The notes below the pieces were generated by a model. The model was not told the origin of the DNA, searched no databases, and saw nothing but the letters and a program-made list of their open reading frames with translations. From assembly GCF_900996245.1 (NCBI RefSeq), contig NZ_CAAJGK010000074.1, positions 1 to 64,000 of the forward strand: a stretch of 64,000 bases of DNA. The letters are read 5' to 3'. Made by a program: the position numbers and the translations under genes. The DNA is from Paraburkholderia sp. BCC1886 (GTDB lineage: Bacteria; Pseudomonadota; Gammaproteobacteria; Burkholderiales; Burkholderiaceae). Positions 34,791-44,169 of the stretch are shown here, one piece after another; the first letter of the stretch is position 1, and every line of letters starts with the position of its first letter.

Positions 34791-34937
34791 TCCCTTCTAC
34801 TTCCCTTCATATAGCAAACATTTCTTCCTGATTTTTACCGATTATTTTTTCGCCTCGATGGATTATTTTCCCCCATGCAGCACCGTGCGCCGAGCGAAAC
34901 GGTTGCCGCCCCTCTTCCGATAATAAAAGGCGACACC

Positions 34938-35972
34938 ATGTCTATCTCTTCTGCGGTCCCTACCCGTCCGACGGTTTCCATCTGCGTGCCTACCTGCAAC
35001 CGGCCCGAATTCATCGCGCAATGCATCGACTCGTGTCTCACGCAGAGTGTTGGACCGCTCGAGATCGTGATAGGTGACGATTCGTCGAACGCCGAAACGC
35101 AACGACTGATTGCGGCGCGCTATGGAGACGAAGCGCGTATCCGCTATGTGCTGAACCAGCCGCCGCTCGGTCAGGCGCGCAATGTCGCCAGCCTTTTCGA
35201 GCGCGCTCGCGGCGACAAGATCGTCCTGATTCACGACGACGACCTGTTGACCACGGATAGTCTCGAGAAACTCCTGTCGTTATGGCGGATTCACCGGAAC
35301 CTCGATGCCGCGTTCGGCGATCAGTACGAAGCCGATCACGATGGCGCGATCGACTTCGCGGCCAGCGAGCAACTGAACCGCGCGTTTCACCGCACTCGCG
35401 CAGCCGAAGGATTGCAACGGCCGCCCGGCCGCGCCGGTCTCACGCAGATGTTTCCGAACAACGGCTGGATGGCGAATGCCGAACTGGTAAAGCGCATCGG
35501 CTACCGGGACGAATACGGCATGTGCTGCGATTTCGTGTTCGGCGTGCAGTTGTGTCTGGCCGCGCGCGAGGTGGCGTATCTGCACGACTACGTGTCGGTG
35601 TATCGCAAGACCGCGACGTCTATTTCGCATCGCACGCGCGGCACGAATGCAGCGGCGACACTCGGCGCGTATGCGTTCGTCGAAGCGCTGAGCTTGCCGG
35701 CTACGCTCGAAGCTGCCCGCAGGCGGAGCTTGCGACGCCTCGCACCGATCGTCGTGTCGATGCATGCGCGGCAGCGGGACGCGCGCGTCGGACTGCAAGT
35801 CGCGCTCACGCATCTGTTTGCGTATCGCTATGGGATGAGCGTGCGGCTTTACTACCATCTGCTGTTGCTCGCGCGGGCGGCGTTACGCATGCCGCGGCGC
35901 GCCGACGTCCCGGCGGTGTCGGCTGACCTCGCAGCGGAGCGCTCCGAGCCCGTCAGAGAATCCTTGCTATGA
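34938..35972 (+). CDS. Family 2 glycosyltransferase
   Basis: The 344-residue protein has the GT2 start VSICVPTCNRPEFIAQCIDS, the acidic EIVIGDDSS, the metal motif LIHDDDLL, and a C-terminal basic tail. Two short hydrophobic stretches near the C-terminus may tether it to the membrane. ATG 34938 with AAAGG upstream is preferred over an in-frame start 63 bases earlier. It is a lone gene in an AT-richer neighbourhood, not inside a polysaccharide cluster, so its acceptor is unknown. Confidence 0.8.
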   Translation: MSISSAVPTRPTVSICVPTCNRPEFIAQCIDSCLTQSVGPLEIVIGDDSSNAETQRLIAARYGDEARIRYVLNQPPLGQARNVASLFERARGDKIVLIHDDDLLTTDSLEKLLSLWRIHRNLDAAFGDQYEADHDGAIDFAASEQLNRAFHRTRAAEGLQRPPGRAGLTQMFPNNGWMANAELVKRIGYRDEYGMCCDFVFGVQLCLAAREVAYLHDYVSVYRKTATSISHRTRGTNAAATLGAYAFVEALSLPATLEAARRRSLRRLAPIVVSMHARQRDARVGLQVALTHLFAYRYGMSVRLYYHLLLLARAALRMPRRADVPAVSADLAAERSEPVRESLL

Positions 35973-36069
35973 CCGTGCTGATTAGCAAACGCGAATTTGT
36001 TGCTTGGAGCAGCGCGCGACGATGACTACGATGGGCCTCGAACCGTTATCAGCCCGGAGGTCGTTCACC

Positions 36070-36291
36070 ATGTCCGAGAGTGCCTGTTTCAAGCCGCGTG
36101 TCATCGAGCCGGTGGTCGTCGATCAGCCGGAAGGTTTAGGGCTCGCCGTGGAATTGTGGCTGGCGCATCCCGTGGAAGGAATCGCGGGCCGCGCGCTGCA
36201 GATTCATCTACGCAGCGGTGCGAAGATGGACCAGGCCGAGGCGCTACGCGACCTGCTGCATCGCCTCGGGACCGAGATCGTGGTGGCTTAG
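36070..36291 (+). CDS. Hypothetical protein (73 aa)
   Basis: ATG 36070 is preceded by GGAGG nine bases upstream. The soluble product (starts MSESACFKPRVIEPV) has an alternating hydrophobic pattern and two Leu-rich segments. It ends LLHRLGTEIVVA. No signal, membrane span or recognised motif. It converges on the kgtP-like gene; the 51-base gap holds G-rich repeats only. An earlier in-frame start (36004) is possible but has no good ribosome site. Confidence 0.55.
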   Translation: MSESACFKPRVIEPVVVDQPEGLGLAVELWLAHPVEGIAGRALQIHLRSGAKMDQAEALRDLLHRLGTEIVVA

Positions 36292-36342
36292 TGGGCTGCC
36301 GGGTCGGTCGCGGGTCGGTTCGGTTCCGGTTCGGTGCCGGCC

Positions 36343-37653
36343 TCAAGGCTCGTGACGCAGATACCCTTCTTTCGACGGATCGCGCATCCGCAAGCTGACG
36401 ATGCCGGCAATCGCGCACATTCCCGTGACGTACCAGTAGAACATCGACTCGCTGCCGACCGACTTGAGCCACAGCGCCACGTATTCCGCGGAGCCGCCGA
36501 AGATCGCGTTCGCCACCGCATACGAGAGGCCCACGCCGAGCGCACGCACTTCCGGCGGGAACATCTCCGCCTTGATGAGCCCGCTGATCGACGTATAGAA
36601 GCTGACGATGGCCAGTGCGACCACCACCAGTCCGAAGGCCGCATACGGGCTCGTGACGTCCTTCAACGCATGCAGCAGAGGGACGGTGCCGATCGTCGCG
36701 AACAGGCCGAAGAACAGCATGGAACGGCGCCGGCCGATCCGGTCGGACAGCGCGCCGAACACCGGCTGCATCAGCATGTAGACGAACAGTGCGCCGGTCA
36801 TCACGTTGCTGGCCGTTTTGGCGTGCATGCCGGCCGTGTTGACCAGGTACTTCTGCATGTACGTCGTGAAGGTGTAGAAAATCAGCGACCCGCCGGCGGT
36901 AAAACCCAGCACGGTCAAAAACGCGCCCTTGTGCAACCAGAGTCCACGCAGCGTGCCGGCCTCCTTGCGCTGACGGGTGGCGGCCGTCGTGGTTTCCTCG
37001 AGCGATTTGCGCAGATACAGCGCGATCAGCGCAGCCACTGCGCCGATCGCAAACGGCACCCGCCAGCCCCATGCTTTGAGTTCTTCCGTAGAGAGCGTCT
37101 GTTGCAGCACGACCAGCACGAGCAACGCGCACAACTGCCCGCCGATCAACGTCACGTACTGGAACGACGCGAAGAACCCGCGCCGCCCCTTGAGCGCGAC
37201 CTCGCTCATATACGTGGCGCTCGTGCCGTATTCGCCGCCGACCGACAAGCCCTGGAACAGCCGCGCCACCAGCAGTAACGCCGGCGCGAGCGCGCCGATC
37301 TGCGCGTAAGTGGGCAGGACGGCGATGACCAGCGAGCCGCCGCACATCATGAACACCGACACCATCATCGCGGTGCGCCGGCCATGCTTGTCGGCGAGAC
37401 GGCCGAAGAACCAGCCGCCGATCGGCCGCATCAGAAAGCCCGCGGCGAACACGCCCGCGGTGTTCAGCAACTGCGTGGTGGGATTGCCGCTCGGAAAGAA
37501 CGCCGGCGCGAAGTACAGCGCGCAGAACGAATACACATAGAAGTCGAACCACTCGACGAGATTGCCCGACGAAGCACCGACGATCGCAAAGATGCGCCGC
37601 CGCGTGTCCTGGGCCGAGGGCACGGCGGAGTCGGAGTCGGTTAGCTGGCTCAT
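36343..37653 (-). CDS. MHS-family MFS permease, KgtP-like (alpha-ketoglutarate/dicarboxylate:H+ symporter)
   Basis: The 436-residue protein has 12 membrane segments and the metabolite:H+ symporter signature. It has GNLVEWFDFYVY in TM1, FGRLADKHGRR between TM2 and TM3, and RLFQGLSVGGEYGTS in TM4. It imports an organic acid, most like 2-oxoglutarate. AGGAAG precedes the ATG. It is a single gene, with a bidirectional terminator 130 bases upstream that separates it from spoVR. Confidence 0.83.
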   Translation of the reverse strand: MSQLTDSDSAVPSAQDTRRRIFAIVGASSGNLVEWFDFYVYSFCALYFAPAFFPSGNPTTQLLNTAGVFAAGFLMRPIGGWFFGRLADKHGRRTAMMVSVFMMCGGSLVIAVLPTYAQIGALAPALLLVARLFQGLSVGGEYGTSATYMSEVALKGRRGFFASFQYVTLIGGQLCALLVLVVLQQTLSTEELKAWGWRVPFAIGAVAALIALYLRKSLEETTTAATRQRKEAGTLRGLWLHKGAFLTVLGFTAGGSLIFYTFTTYMQKYLVNTAGMHAKTASNVMTGALFVYMLMQPVFGALSDRIGRRRSMLFFGLFATIGTVPLLHALKDVTSPYAAFGLVVVALAIVSFYTSISGLIKAEMFPPEVRALGVGLSYAVANAIFGGSAEYVALWLKSVGSESMFYWYVTGMCAIAGIVSLRMRDPSKEGYLRHEP

Positions 37654-37782
37654 GGTGGGTCTTCCTCTCTGATCAAAAACGCGTGGGCGAATTTTACAGA
37701 ATAGAAAGGACGTGTTGGGATATTGTTAGTTTTGCGACAATCGGGCTGCGAATCGGCTGCAATTGCGAATCTCGCGCACATG

Positions 37783-37810
37783 AAAAAAGCCAGCTCGGAG
37801 GCTGGCTTTT
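37783..37810. terminator. Bidirectional terminator below spoVR
   Basis: AAAAGCCAGC (37785-37794) and GCTGGCTTTT (37801-37810) form a 10-bp stem with loop TCGGAG, flanked by A- and T-runs. On the minus strand it ends the prkA-yeaH-spoVR transcript 39 bases after the spoVR stop. Confidence 0.85.
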
Positions 37811-37848
37811 AAACGACGGGGAAGACGTGAGGCGCTACGACAGTGCTG

Positions 37849-39573
37849 TCAGACCCTCACGGCGGGCGGCACGTACCGGCAGTCGTAACGCTTCCTGACG
37901 GTGCCGTTTTCGTCGACGCTTTCCAGATAGACGTCGAATTGCCACAAGCGCGCCATGTGCTTGAGCACCTCTTCGCTGTCACCGGACAAATGCCGGTTGT
38001 CGCTCATGAAGTGCCGCAGCGTAAGGCTCCGGTCGCCGCGCGTATTCACCGACCAGACCTGAATATTCGGCTCGCGATGATGCATGTCGTACTGCCGGGA
38101 CAACGCCTGCCGCACGTAACGGTAGCCGCTGTCGTCGTGGATGGCCGACACTTCGAGCGAATCGCGCATGTCGTCGTCGAGCACCGAGAACAGGCGCATC
38201 TCGCGAATCAGACTCGGCGACAGGTACTGTGCAATAAAACTTTCGTCCTTGAAGTTACGCATCGCATAGTGCAGCGCGGGTAGCCACGGACTGCCCGCCA
38301 GTTCGGGAAACCACTTGCGGTCTTCTTCGGTCGGCGTCTCGCAGATGCGGCGGATGTCGCTCATCATCGAAAAGCCGAGCGCGTACGGATTGATACCGCT
38401 GTAGTACTGCTTCGTGACCGGCGGCTGGTACACCACGTTGCTGTGCGAGTGCAGGAACTCCATCATGAAGCCGTCTTCCAGCTTGCCCTGGCTGTACATC
38501 GTATTGAGCAGCGTGTAGTGCCAGAAAGTCGCCCAGCCTTCGTTCATGACCTGGGTCTGGCGTTGCGGATAGAAATACTGCCCGACCTTGCGCACGATAC
38601 GAATGACTTCACGTTCCCACGGTTCGAGCAAGGGCGCATTCTTCTCCGCGAAATACAGCAGATTTTCCTGCGGCTCCGGCGGATAGCGCCCTTCGACTTC
38701 TTCCGGCAACGGTGTTTGCCGGGTCGGCAAGGTGCGCCACAATTCGTTGACCTGCGATTGCAGATACGCCTCGCGTTCGCGGCGAGCGGCGAACTCCTTC
38801 TCGAGCGACTGCTTCTGTGGACGCTTGTAACGGTCCACGCCGTAATTCATCAGTGCGTGACACGAATCGAGCAATTCCTCCACGCGGTCGAGCCCGAAGC
38901 GCTCCTCGCATTCCGCAATGTAGTTCTTCGCGTAGACGAGGTAGTCGATGATCGCGTGCGCATCCGTCCACAGCTTGAACAGATAATTGCCCTTGAAGAA
39001 CGAGTTGTGACCATAGGCCGCATGCGCGATGACGAGCGCCTGCATCGTCATCGTGTTCTCTTCCATCAGGTATGCGATGCAGGGATTCGAATTGATGACG
39101 ATCTCGTACGCCAGCCCCATCTGCCCGCGACGGTAGCTTTTTTCGGTGGAGAGAAAGTGTTTGCCGAACGACCAGTGACGGTAGTTCACGGGCATGCCGA
39201 CGGACGCGTAAGCGTCCATCATCTGTTCGGCGCTGATGAGTTCGAGCTGGATTGGATACACGTCGAGTTCGTATTGCTCCGCAACGCGGGCAATATGCGA
39301 GTCGTACTCCTCGATCAGTTCGAAGGTCCAGTCGGACGGGCACGGCAAAGGCCGTCTATCGGATGCGTTCATACGGACTTCCCTTTGCCCCTGAGTGGGC
39401 GTTCCGGTGTGTCCCCGTGCTGCGGCACTGTCGACTGCTCCGGCGGTGGCGGCCGAGGTGGTGTCACCCTCGACCGGTTTCGCCCCGGCATGCCCCGACG
39501 ACGGCTGCGGCACGCCTGTTTCGTGTTCCGGCGCCTTGCCGGGCACGTCGCTGTTCAGGTGTTTTTTCGTCAT
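37849..39573 (-). CDS. SpoVR family protein (YcgB-like)
   Basis: The core is a SpoVR-type protein (WTFELIEEYDSHIARVAEQYELDVYP, then HRSFGKHF-like HWSFGKHFLSTEKSYRRG, and AYGHNSFFKGNYLF). Its molecular function is unsettled; in many bacteria it is linked to the kinase PrkA and the YeaH protein. The frame opens at ATG 39573, overlapping the yeaH stop (ATGA), and gives 574 residues. The conserved part begins at Met68 (39372), which has its own AGGGAAG site and gives 507 residues, close to E. coli YcgB. The first 67 residues are low-complexity. Confidence 0.88.
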   Translation of the reverse strand: MTKKHLNSDVPGKAPEHETGVPQPSSGHAGAKPVEGDTTSAATAGAVDSAAARGHTGTPTQGQREVRMNASDRRPLPCPSDWTFELIEEYDSHIARVAEQYELDVYPIQLELISAEQMMDAYASVGMPVNYRHWSFGKHFLSTEKSYRRGQMGLAYEIVINSNPCIAYLMEENTMTMQALVIAHAAYGHNSFFKGNYLFKLWTDAHAIIDYLVYAKNYIAECEERFGLDRVEELLDSCHALMNYGVDRYKRPQKQSLEKEFAARREREAYLQSQVNELWRTLPTRQTPLPEEVEGRYPPEPQENLLYFAEKNAPLLEPWEREVIRIVRKVGQYFYPQRQTQVMNEGWATFWHYTLLNTMYSQGKLEDGFMMEFLHSHSNVVYQPPVTKQYYSGINPYALGFSMMSDIRRICETPTEEDRKWFPELAGSPWLPALHYAMRNFKDESFIAQYLSPSLIREMRLFSVLDDDMRDSLEVSAIHDDSGYRYVRQALSRQYDMHHREPNIQVWSVNTRGDRSLTLRHFMSDNRHLSGDSEEVLKHMARLWQFDVYLESVDENGTVRKRYDCRYVPPAVRV

Positions 39574-40841
39574 GAGGACGACACCTGCTTTTCGAACAAT
39601 TCGCGAAACACCGGATAGATGTCGGCCGCGGTTTCGACTTTCTTCATTGCCATATGCGGCTGGCTCATGGCCAGTTGCGCATACTCGAGCCAGAGGTTCT
39701 GCTCTTCCGGCGCGACCTGAATGTACGCAAAATAGCGCACCTTTTCGAGAATGTCATCTGCCAGCAGCTTGCGGCACTTCGGCGAGTCGTCGGTCCAGTT
39801 GTCGCCGTCCGAGGCCTGCGCGCCGTAGATATTCCATTCAGTCGGCGAGTAGCGTTCGTCCATCACCTTCTGCATCAATTCCAGCGCGCTCGACACCACC
39901 GTGCCGCCGCTTTCGGTCGAATGGAAGAACGTGTCTTCGTCCACCTCTTCGGCGCGCGTGTGATGGCGGATGAACACCACTTCGATGCGCTCGTAATTGC
40001 GTTTCAGAAACAGGTACAGCAGGATGAAGAAGCGCTTGGACAAGTCCTTGCGCTGCTCGTCCATCGAGCCGGACACATCCATCAGACAGAACATCACGGC
40101 CTGGCTCGACGGTGTGGGCTCCTTCACGCGATTCACGTAACGCAGGTCGAACGGGTCGATGAAGGGAATGCGCCAGATGCGGCCACGCAAATGGTGGATT
40201 TCCTCTTCGAGCAGTTTGATTTCTTCGCGACGGTCGTCGGGGTCCGCCTTCATCACCTCGAGTTGCCGTTCCATCTCGCGCAACTGGTTGGTGAGCGGCG
40301 CACCGAGCGCGATGCGCCGGCCGAGCGCGCTGCGCAGCGAACGCACCACGTCGATGTTGTTCGGCGTGCCTTCGGCAGCCCAACCCGCGCGGACGCTTTT
40401 CCACGTGGGCACGGCCATCAGATGAGTTTTGACGAGACGCGGCAGTTCGAGGTCGTCGAAGAAATACTGCATGAATTCTTCGCGACTCAGTTCGAACACG
40501 AAGTCGTCCTGACCCTCGCCTTCGTTGGCGGCCTGATTGCCGCCGCCACCACCGCCGCCGCCTTGCGGACGCTGGATCTTGTCGCCGCGGATGTAGTCCG
40601 CGTTGCCGGGATGCACCATTTCACGCTTGCCGCCCGGACCATGGCGGAACGACGGCTCCGCGATGTCCTTGCGCGGGATGGTGATGCTCTGGGTGTTCTG
40701 AATGTCCTTGATGCTGCGGTCGCGCACCGCATCCGACACGGCGCGACGTATGTAGTTTTTGACGCGACGCAAAAAGCGTTCGCGATTCGCAATGCTCTTG
40801 TTCTTGCCTGCTAACCTGCGGTCGATGATTTGATGAAGCAC
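39570..40841 (-). CDS. yeaH: UPF0229 family protein (YeaH-like)
   Basis: The 423-residue protein starts VLHQIIDRRLAGKNKS and has a Gly-rich linker (about residues 97-108, nine Gly in a row in part). A von Willebrand A-like domain follows with a MIDAS-type DVSGSMDE. GTG 40841 has GGGAG eight bases upstream, and upstream in-frame codons are rejected. The protein is the usual partner of the PrkA/YeaG kinase and is induced by starvation stress in enterics. Here it is the middle gene of prkA-yeaH-spoVR. Confidence 0.9.
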   Translation of the reverse strand: MLHQIIDRRLAGKNKSIANRERFLRRVKNYIRRAVSDAVRDRSIKDIQNTQSITIPRKDIAEPSFRHGPGGKREMVHPGNADYIRGDKIQRPQGGGGGGGGNQAANEGEGQDDFVFELSREEFMQYFFDDLELPRLVKTHLMAVPTWKSVRAGWAAEGTPNNIDVVRSLRSALGRRIALGAPLTNQLREMERQLEVMKADPDDRREEIKLLEEEIHHLRGRIWRIPFIDPFDLRYVNRVKEPTPSSQAVMFCLMDVSGSMDEQRKDLSKRFFILLYLFLKRNYERIEVVFIRHHTRAEEVDEDTFFHSTESGGTVVSSALELMQKVMDERYSPTEWNIYGAQASDGDNWTDDSPKCRKLLADDILEKVRYFAYIQVAPEEQNLWLEYAQLAMSQPHMAMKKVETAADIYPVFRELFEKQVSSS

Positions 40842-40933
40842 ACTTGGTCTCCCGTGGCGGGTACGCGAGACGCATGTTGCAATGCACCTTGGCAATACCC
40901 CGCTATGTCCATGCAGCTTGCGCCTCGCAAGGT

Positions 40934-40958
40934 GCCCGCGCGGTTCTGCCGCGCGGGC
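40934..40958 (-). other. Intercistronic hairpin between prkA and yeaH
   Basis: A perfect 10-bp GC stem (40934-40943 with 40949-40958) with a five-base loop lies 16 bases after the prkA stop. It has no U-run on the minus strand, so it is more likely an mRNA-stabilising or processing structure than a terminator. Confidence 0.5.
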
Positions 40959-40973
40959 GGCACGCAATGCAGG

Positions 40974-42896
40974 TCATGACGACTTGCGCACGCGCAGATA
41001 CCAGTCACACAGCAAACGCACCTGCTTCGGCGTATAGCCCTTCGTCACCATACGATTGACGAAGTCTTCGTGCTTGCGCTGCTCTTCCGCCGAACCCTTG
41101 GCGTTGAACGAGATAACCGGCAGCAGTTCCTCCGTGTTCGAGAACATCTTCTTTTCGATCACGACGCGCAGCTTCTCGTAGCTCACCCAGGCGGGGTTCT
41201 TTCCGCCGTTGGCCGCCCGTGCGCGCAGCACGAAATTCACGATCTCGTTACGGAAGTCCTTCGGGTTGCTGATGCCCGCCGGCTTTTCGATCTTCTCCAG
41301 TTCCGCGTTCAGCGCCGCGCGGTCGAAGCTCTCGCCGGTGTCGTGGTCGCGGAACTCCTGGTCCTGAATCCAGAAGTCGGCGTACGTCACGTAGCGATCG
41401 AAGATGTTCTGACCATACTCGGAGTACGACTCCAGATAGGCAGTCTGAATCTCCTTGCCGATGAACTCGGCGTAACGCGAGGCCAGCACGTCCTTGATGA
41501 ACGACAGATACTTCTGCTCGGTTTCCGGCGGGAACTGCTCGCGTTCGATCTGCTGTTCGAGCACGTACATGAGATGCACCGGATTGGCCGCGACCTCGGT
41601 CGTGTCGAAGTTGAACACGCGCGACAGGATCTTGAACGCGAAACGGGTGGACACACCGGTCATGCCTTCATCCACACCCGCGAAGTCGCGATACTCCTGG
41701 TACGACTTCGCCTTCGGATCGGTATCCTTCAGATTCTCGCCGTCGTAGACCTGCATCTTCGAAAACAGGCTGGAGTTTTCCGGCTCCTGCAAACGCGTGA
41801 GCACGGACATCTGCGCCATCATTTTCAAGGTGCCGGGCGCGCACACCGAATTGGCGAGTGACGAACTGCGCAGCAGCTTCTCGTAGATCTTGACCTCTTC
41901 GCCGTAGCGCAGGCAGTACGGCACCTTCACCACGAAAATACGGTCGAGCAGGGCTTCGTTGTTACGGTTGTTGCGGAACGCCTTCCATTCCGACTCGTTC
42001 GAGTGAGCGAGAATCACACCGTCGAATGGAATTGCACCGAAGCCTTCCGTGCCCTTGAAGTTACCTTCCTGAGTGGCGGTGAGCAGCGGGTGTAAAACCT
42101 TGATAGGCGCCTTGAACATTTCGACGAACTCGAGCAGACCCTGATTGGCCAGACACAGGCCACCGGAGTAGCTGTACGCGTCGGCGTCGTCCTGCGCGTA
42201 CTGTTCGAGCTTGCGGATGTCGACCTTGCCGACCAGCGACGAAATATCCTGATTGTTTTCATCACCCGGTTCGGTTTTGGCAATACCGATTTGACGAAGG
42301 ATGGATGGGTAGCGGCGCACGACGCGGAATTTGCGGACGTCACCGTTGAATTCGTGCAGGCGTTTGACCGCCCAGGGACTGAGAATGCTTTTGAGGTAGC
42401 GGCGTGGAATGCCGTATTGTTCTTCGAGAATCGGACCGTCTTCTTCATAGTCGAACAGACCCAGCGGCGACTCGTTCACGGGCGAACCCTTGATCGAGTA
42501 AAACGGCACGCGCTCCATGAGCTGTTTCAAACGTTCCGCGATCGACGATTTACCGCCGCCGACCGGACCCAACAAATACAGAATCTGCTTCTTCTCTTCG
42601 AGCCCCTGGGCCGAGTGCCGGAAGTAGGCGACCACCTGCTCGATCACCTCTTCCATTCCGTAGAACTCACGGAATGCGGGGTATACCTTGATGACCTTGT
42701 TCGCAAAGATACGCGACATGCGCGGGTCGTTACGAGTGTCGATCTGTTCTGGTTCGCCGATTGCCGTCAACATGCGCTCGCCTGCGGTGGCGTACGCGGC
42801 GGGATTGTCTTTGCAGAGCGCGAGATACTCCTCGAGCGAGAGTTCGTCTTCTCGCGTTTTCTCGAAGCGGGTCGCGAAACTGCTGTAGATATCCAT
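40974..42896 (-). CDS. prkA: PrkA family serine protein kinase (YeaG-like)
   Basis: The 640-residue protein has an AAA-like PrkA domain with Walker A LGPVGGGKSS (residues 109-118). The C-terminal kinase-like/alpha domain follows. Length matches PrkA/YeaG (about 640). It phosphorylates Ser/Thr proteins or acts as an ATP-dependent protease-like factor in stress and sporulation, depending on species. AGGAGG sits before the ATG at 42896; an upstream start nine codons earlier is rejected. It heads the prkA-yeaH-spoVR operon. Confidence 0.93.
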   Translation of the reverse strand: MDIYSSFATRFEKTREDELSLEEYLALCKDNPAAYATAGERMLTAIGEPEQIDTRNDPRMSRIFANKVIKVYPAFREFYGMEEVIEQVVAYFRHSAQGLEEKKQILYLLGPVGGGKSSIAERLKQLMERVPFYSIKGSPVNESPLGLFDYEEDGPILEEQYGIPRRYLKSILSPWAVKRLHEFNGDVRKFRVVRRYPSILRQIGIAKTEPGDENNQDISSLVGKVDIRKLEQYAQDDADAYSYSGGLCLANQGLLEFVEMFKAPIKVLHPLLTATQEGNFKGTEGFGAIPFDGVILAHSNESEWKAFRNNRNNEALLDRIFVVKVPYCLRYGEEVKIYEKLLRSSSLANSVCAPGTLKMMAQMSVLTRLQEPENSSLFSKMQVYDGENLKDTDPKAKSYQEYRDFAGVDEGMTGVSTRFAFKILSRVFNFDTTEVAANPVHLMYVLEQQIEREQFPPETEQKYLSFIKDVLASRYAEFIGKEIQTAYLESYSEYGQNIFDRYVTYADFWIQDQEFRDHDTGESFDRAALNAELEKIEKPAGISNPKDFRNEIVNFVLRARAANGGKNPAWVSYEKLRVVIEKKMFSNTEELLPVISFNAKGSAEEQRKHEDFVNRMVTKGYTPKQVRLLCDWYLRVRKSS

Positions 42897-43340
42897 GCTA
42901 CCTCCTCGCCAAAGTCTAGACACGATGCCGTGCGCGGCGCGCTATTCGGAAACGACATCGCTCGAATTCATCCTAAACCCTTTTAAATTTTTTTTCCATG
43001 AACTACGTTGCGAAAATCGCGCCGCATTCACCCCGGCACATTCCTCACTAGGAAAGCCCGTTTCCACCACTTACAATCTTGCGCTCACGGTGCCCCGAGC
43101 ATCATGCTTCAATGCACGAATCGTCTCGTTCATCGAACGATCTCGCCGTTGCACCAGCACAAGCTGTGTGTCTACACAAACCCATCATGCGAAGCACACA
43201 GGTCGAAAACAATCGTCGACATCATGCGGTTCGTCCTCGCATCACGCAATTTGTTCCGGGACATTCGCAATAGAATTCACAACGGCATTCATAGCGGCCC
43301 ATTGAGTTATACGGCGAGCAGGTGCGTCCAGATGCGCACG
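42897..43340. other. Upstream region of prkA
   Basis: About 440 bases without a gene. Near the prkA start, CTAGACT (42919-42913, minus) resembles a stress-sigma -10. At 43095-43080 (minus) GGGCAC-N5-GCGCA resembles a sigma-54 -24/-12 element, with GG and GC ten bases apart. An A/T-rich run lies at 42974-42995. None is proven. Confidence 0.35.
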
Positions 43341-43371
43341 AAAAAAAACGGCTGCCAGAAAGCAGCCGTTT
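43341..43371 (-). terminator. Terminator of the hydratase-like gene
   Basis: AAACGGCTGC (43346-43355) and GCAGCCGTTT (43362-43371) form a 10-bp stem with loop CAGAAA, followed on the minus strand by eight U. It lies 37 bases after the stop at 43408. Confidence 0.88.
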
Positions 43372-43407
43372 GCATGAAACGTTCGCACCGTAACGCGCCG
43401 TAACCCG

Positions 43408-44169
43408 TCAGGTCAGTTCGAGCTCCACTTCGCCCAGCCCGTCGAGGTGACCTCGCACGATACCGGCCCGGTCCAATCGATGCGCACCCACATACGAGCC
43501 GGTCGTGACCGTCCAGTCGGGCTCGATGGTGATGCCCATCGCCGCACAATGATTGACGAACCAGACCAGCAGTTCGCGCGGATCGCCTGCCGGATTGCCG
43601 GTCGCTTCGGGAATCAGCGACACGCCATCGAAGCTCAGTTCGAGTTCCGGCGAAACGAAATCGAAATGGCGGGCAAGACCCGCATAAGCCACCGGATGCC
43701 CGGTAATCAGCGCACCGTTGTTCTGCGCATCGGCTAACTGCGCGAGCGGCGCGACGTTTGGCCACTCCGCGAAGCGACTATCGACGATCTCGATTGCCGG
43801 CAATACCTCGCCGAGCCTTGCCAGCACCTCGTCACGCGCATAGGCGCGGCCACGCGGCTCGATGGCCTCGGTGAAGCGGAAGGCGATTTCGAGCTCCACC
43901 AGCACGCGAAAAAAGCCGCCATGCGCGACCCGTGCGGGCGAAGGCAACACCACCGAGGCAGGAATCGGCGCACCTGCCGCCGCGCCGCCCGGTGCTTTGG
44001 CGCCGATCTTCCACGCGCCGGTCGAGTCGCCGAGACCCGTGATGACGGCCTGCTGGATCGCATAGGCAGTCGCCGCGTCGGGCGGCAAACTGTCCGGTGC
44101 GGGCGCTTCGATCGGGCGATGTTGCCGGCGTGCTTCGACGAGGCGATGCGCGAGGTCGTATGGCGTCAT
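43408..44169 (-). CDS. 2-keto-4-pentenoate hydratase / FAH-fold family protein
   Basis: The 253-residue protein has the MhpD/FAH layout: an N-terminal helical part (YAIQQAVITGLG), GAWKIGAKAPGG, then VELEIAFRFTEA with the metal-ligand acidic residues, EIVDSRFAEWP, and WTVTTGSYVGAHRLDRAG near the end. It hydrates a 2-oxo-4-enoate or decarboxylates a related dicarboxylate, as in meta-cleavage pathways. AAGGA precedes the ATG at 44169; a long upstream extension is rejected. No other meta-cleavage genes are adjacent, so it is an isolated copy. Confidence 0.82.
   Translation of the reverse strand: MTPYDLAHRLVEARRQHRPIEAPAPDSLPPDAATAYAIQQAVITGLGDSTGAWKIGAKAPGGAAAGAPIPASVVLPSPARVAHGGFFRVLVELEIAFRFTEAIEPRGRAYARDEVLARLGEVLPAIEIVDSRFAEWPNVAPLAQLADAQNNGALITGHPVAYAGLARHFDFVSPELELSFDGVSLIPEATGNPAGDPRELLVWFVNHCAAMGITIEPDWTVTTGSYVGAHRLDRAGIVRGHLDGLGEVELELT

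Noticed and set aside
36301..36342. G-rich repeats as a regulatory or mobile element
   Set aside because: GGTCGG/GGTTCGG repeats are short and degenerate, and merely fill the gap between two convergent genes.
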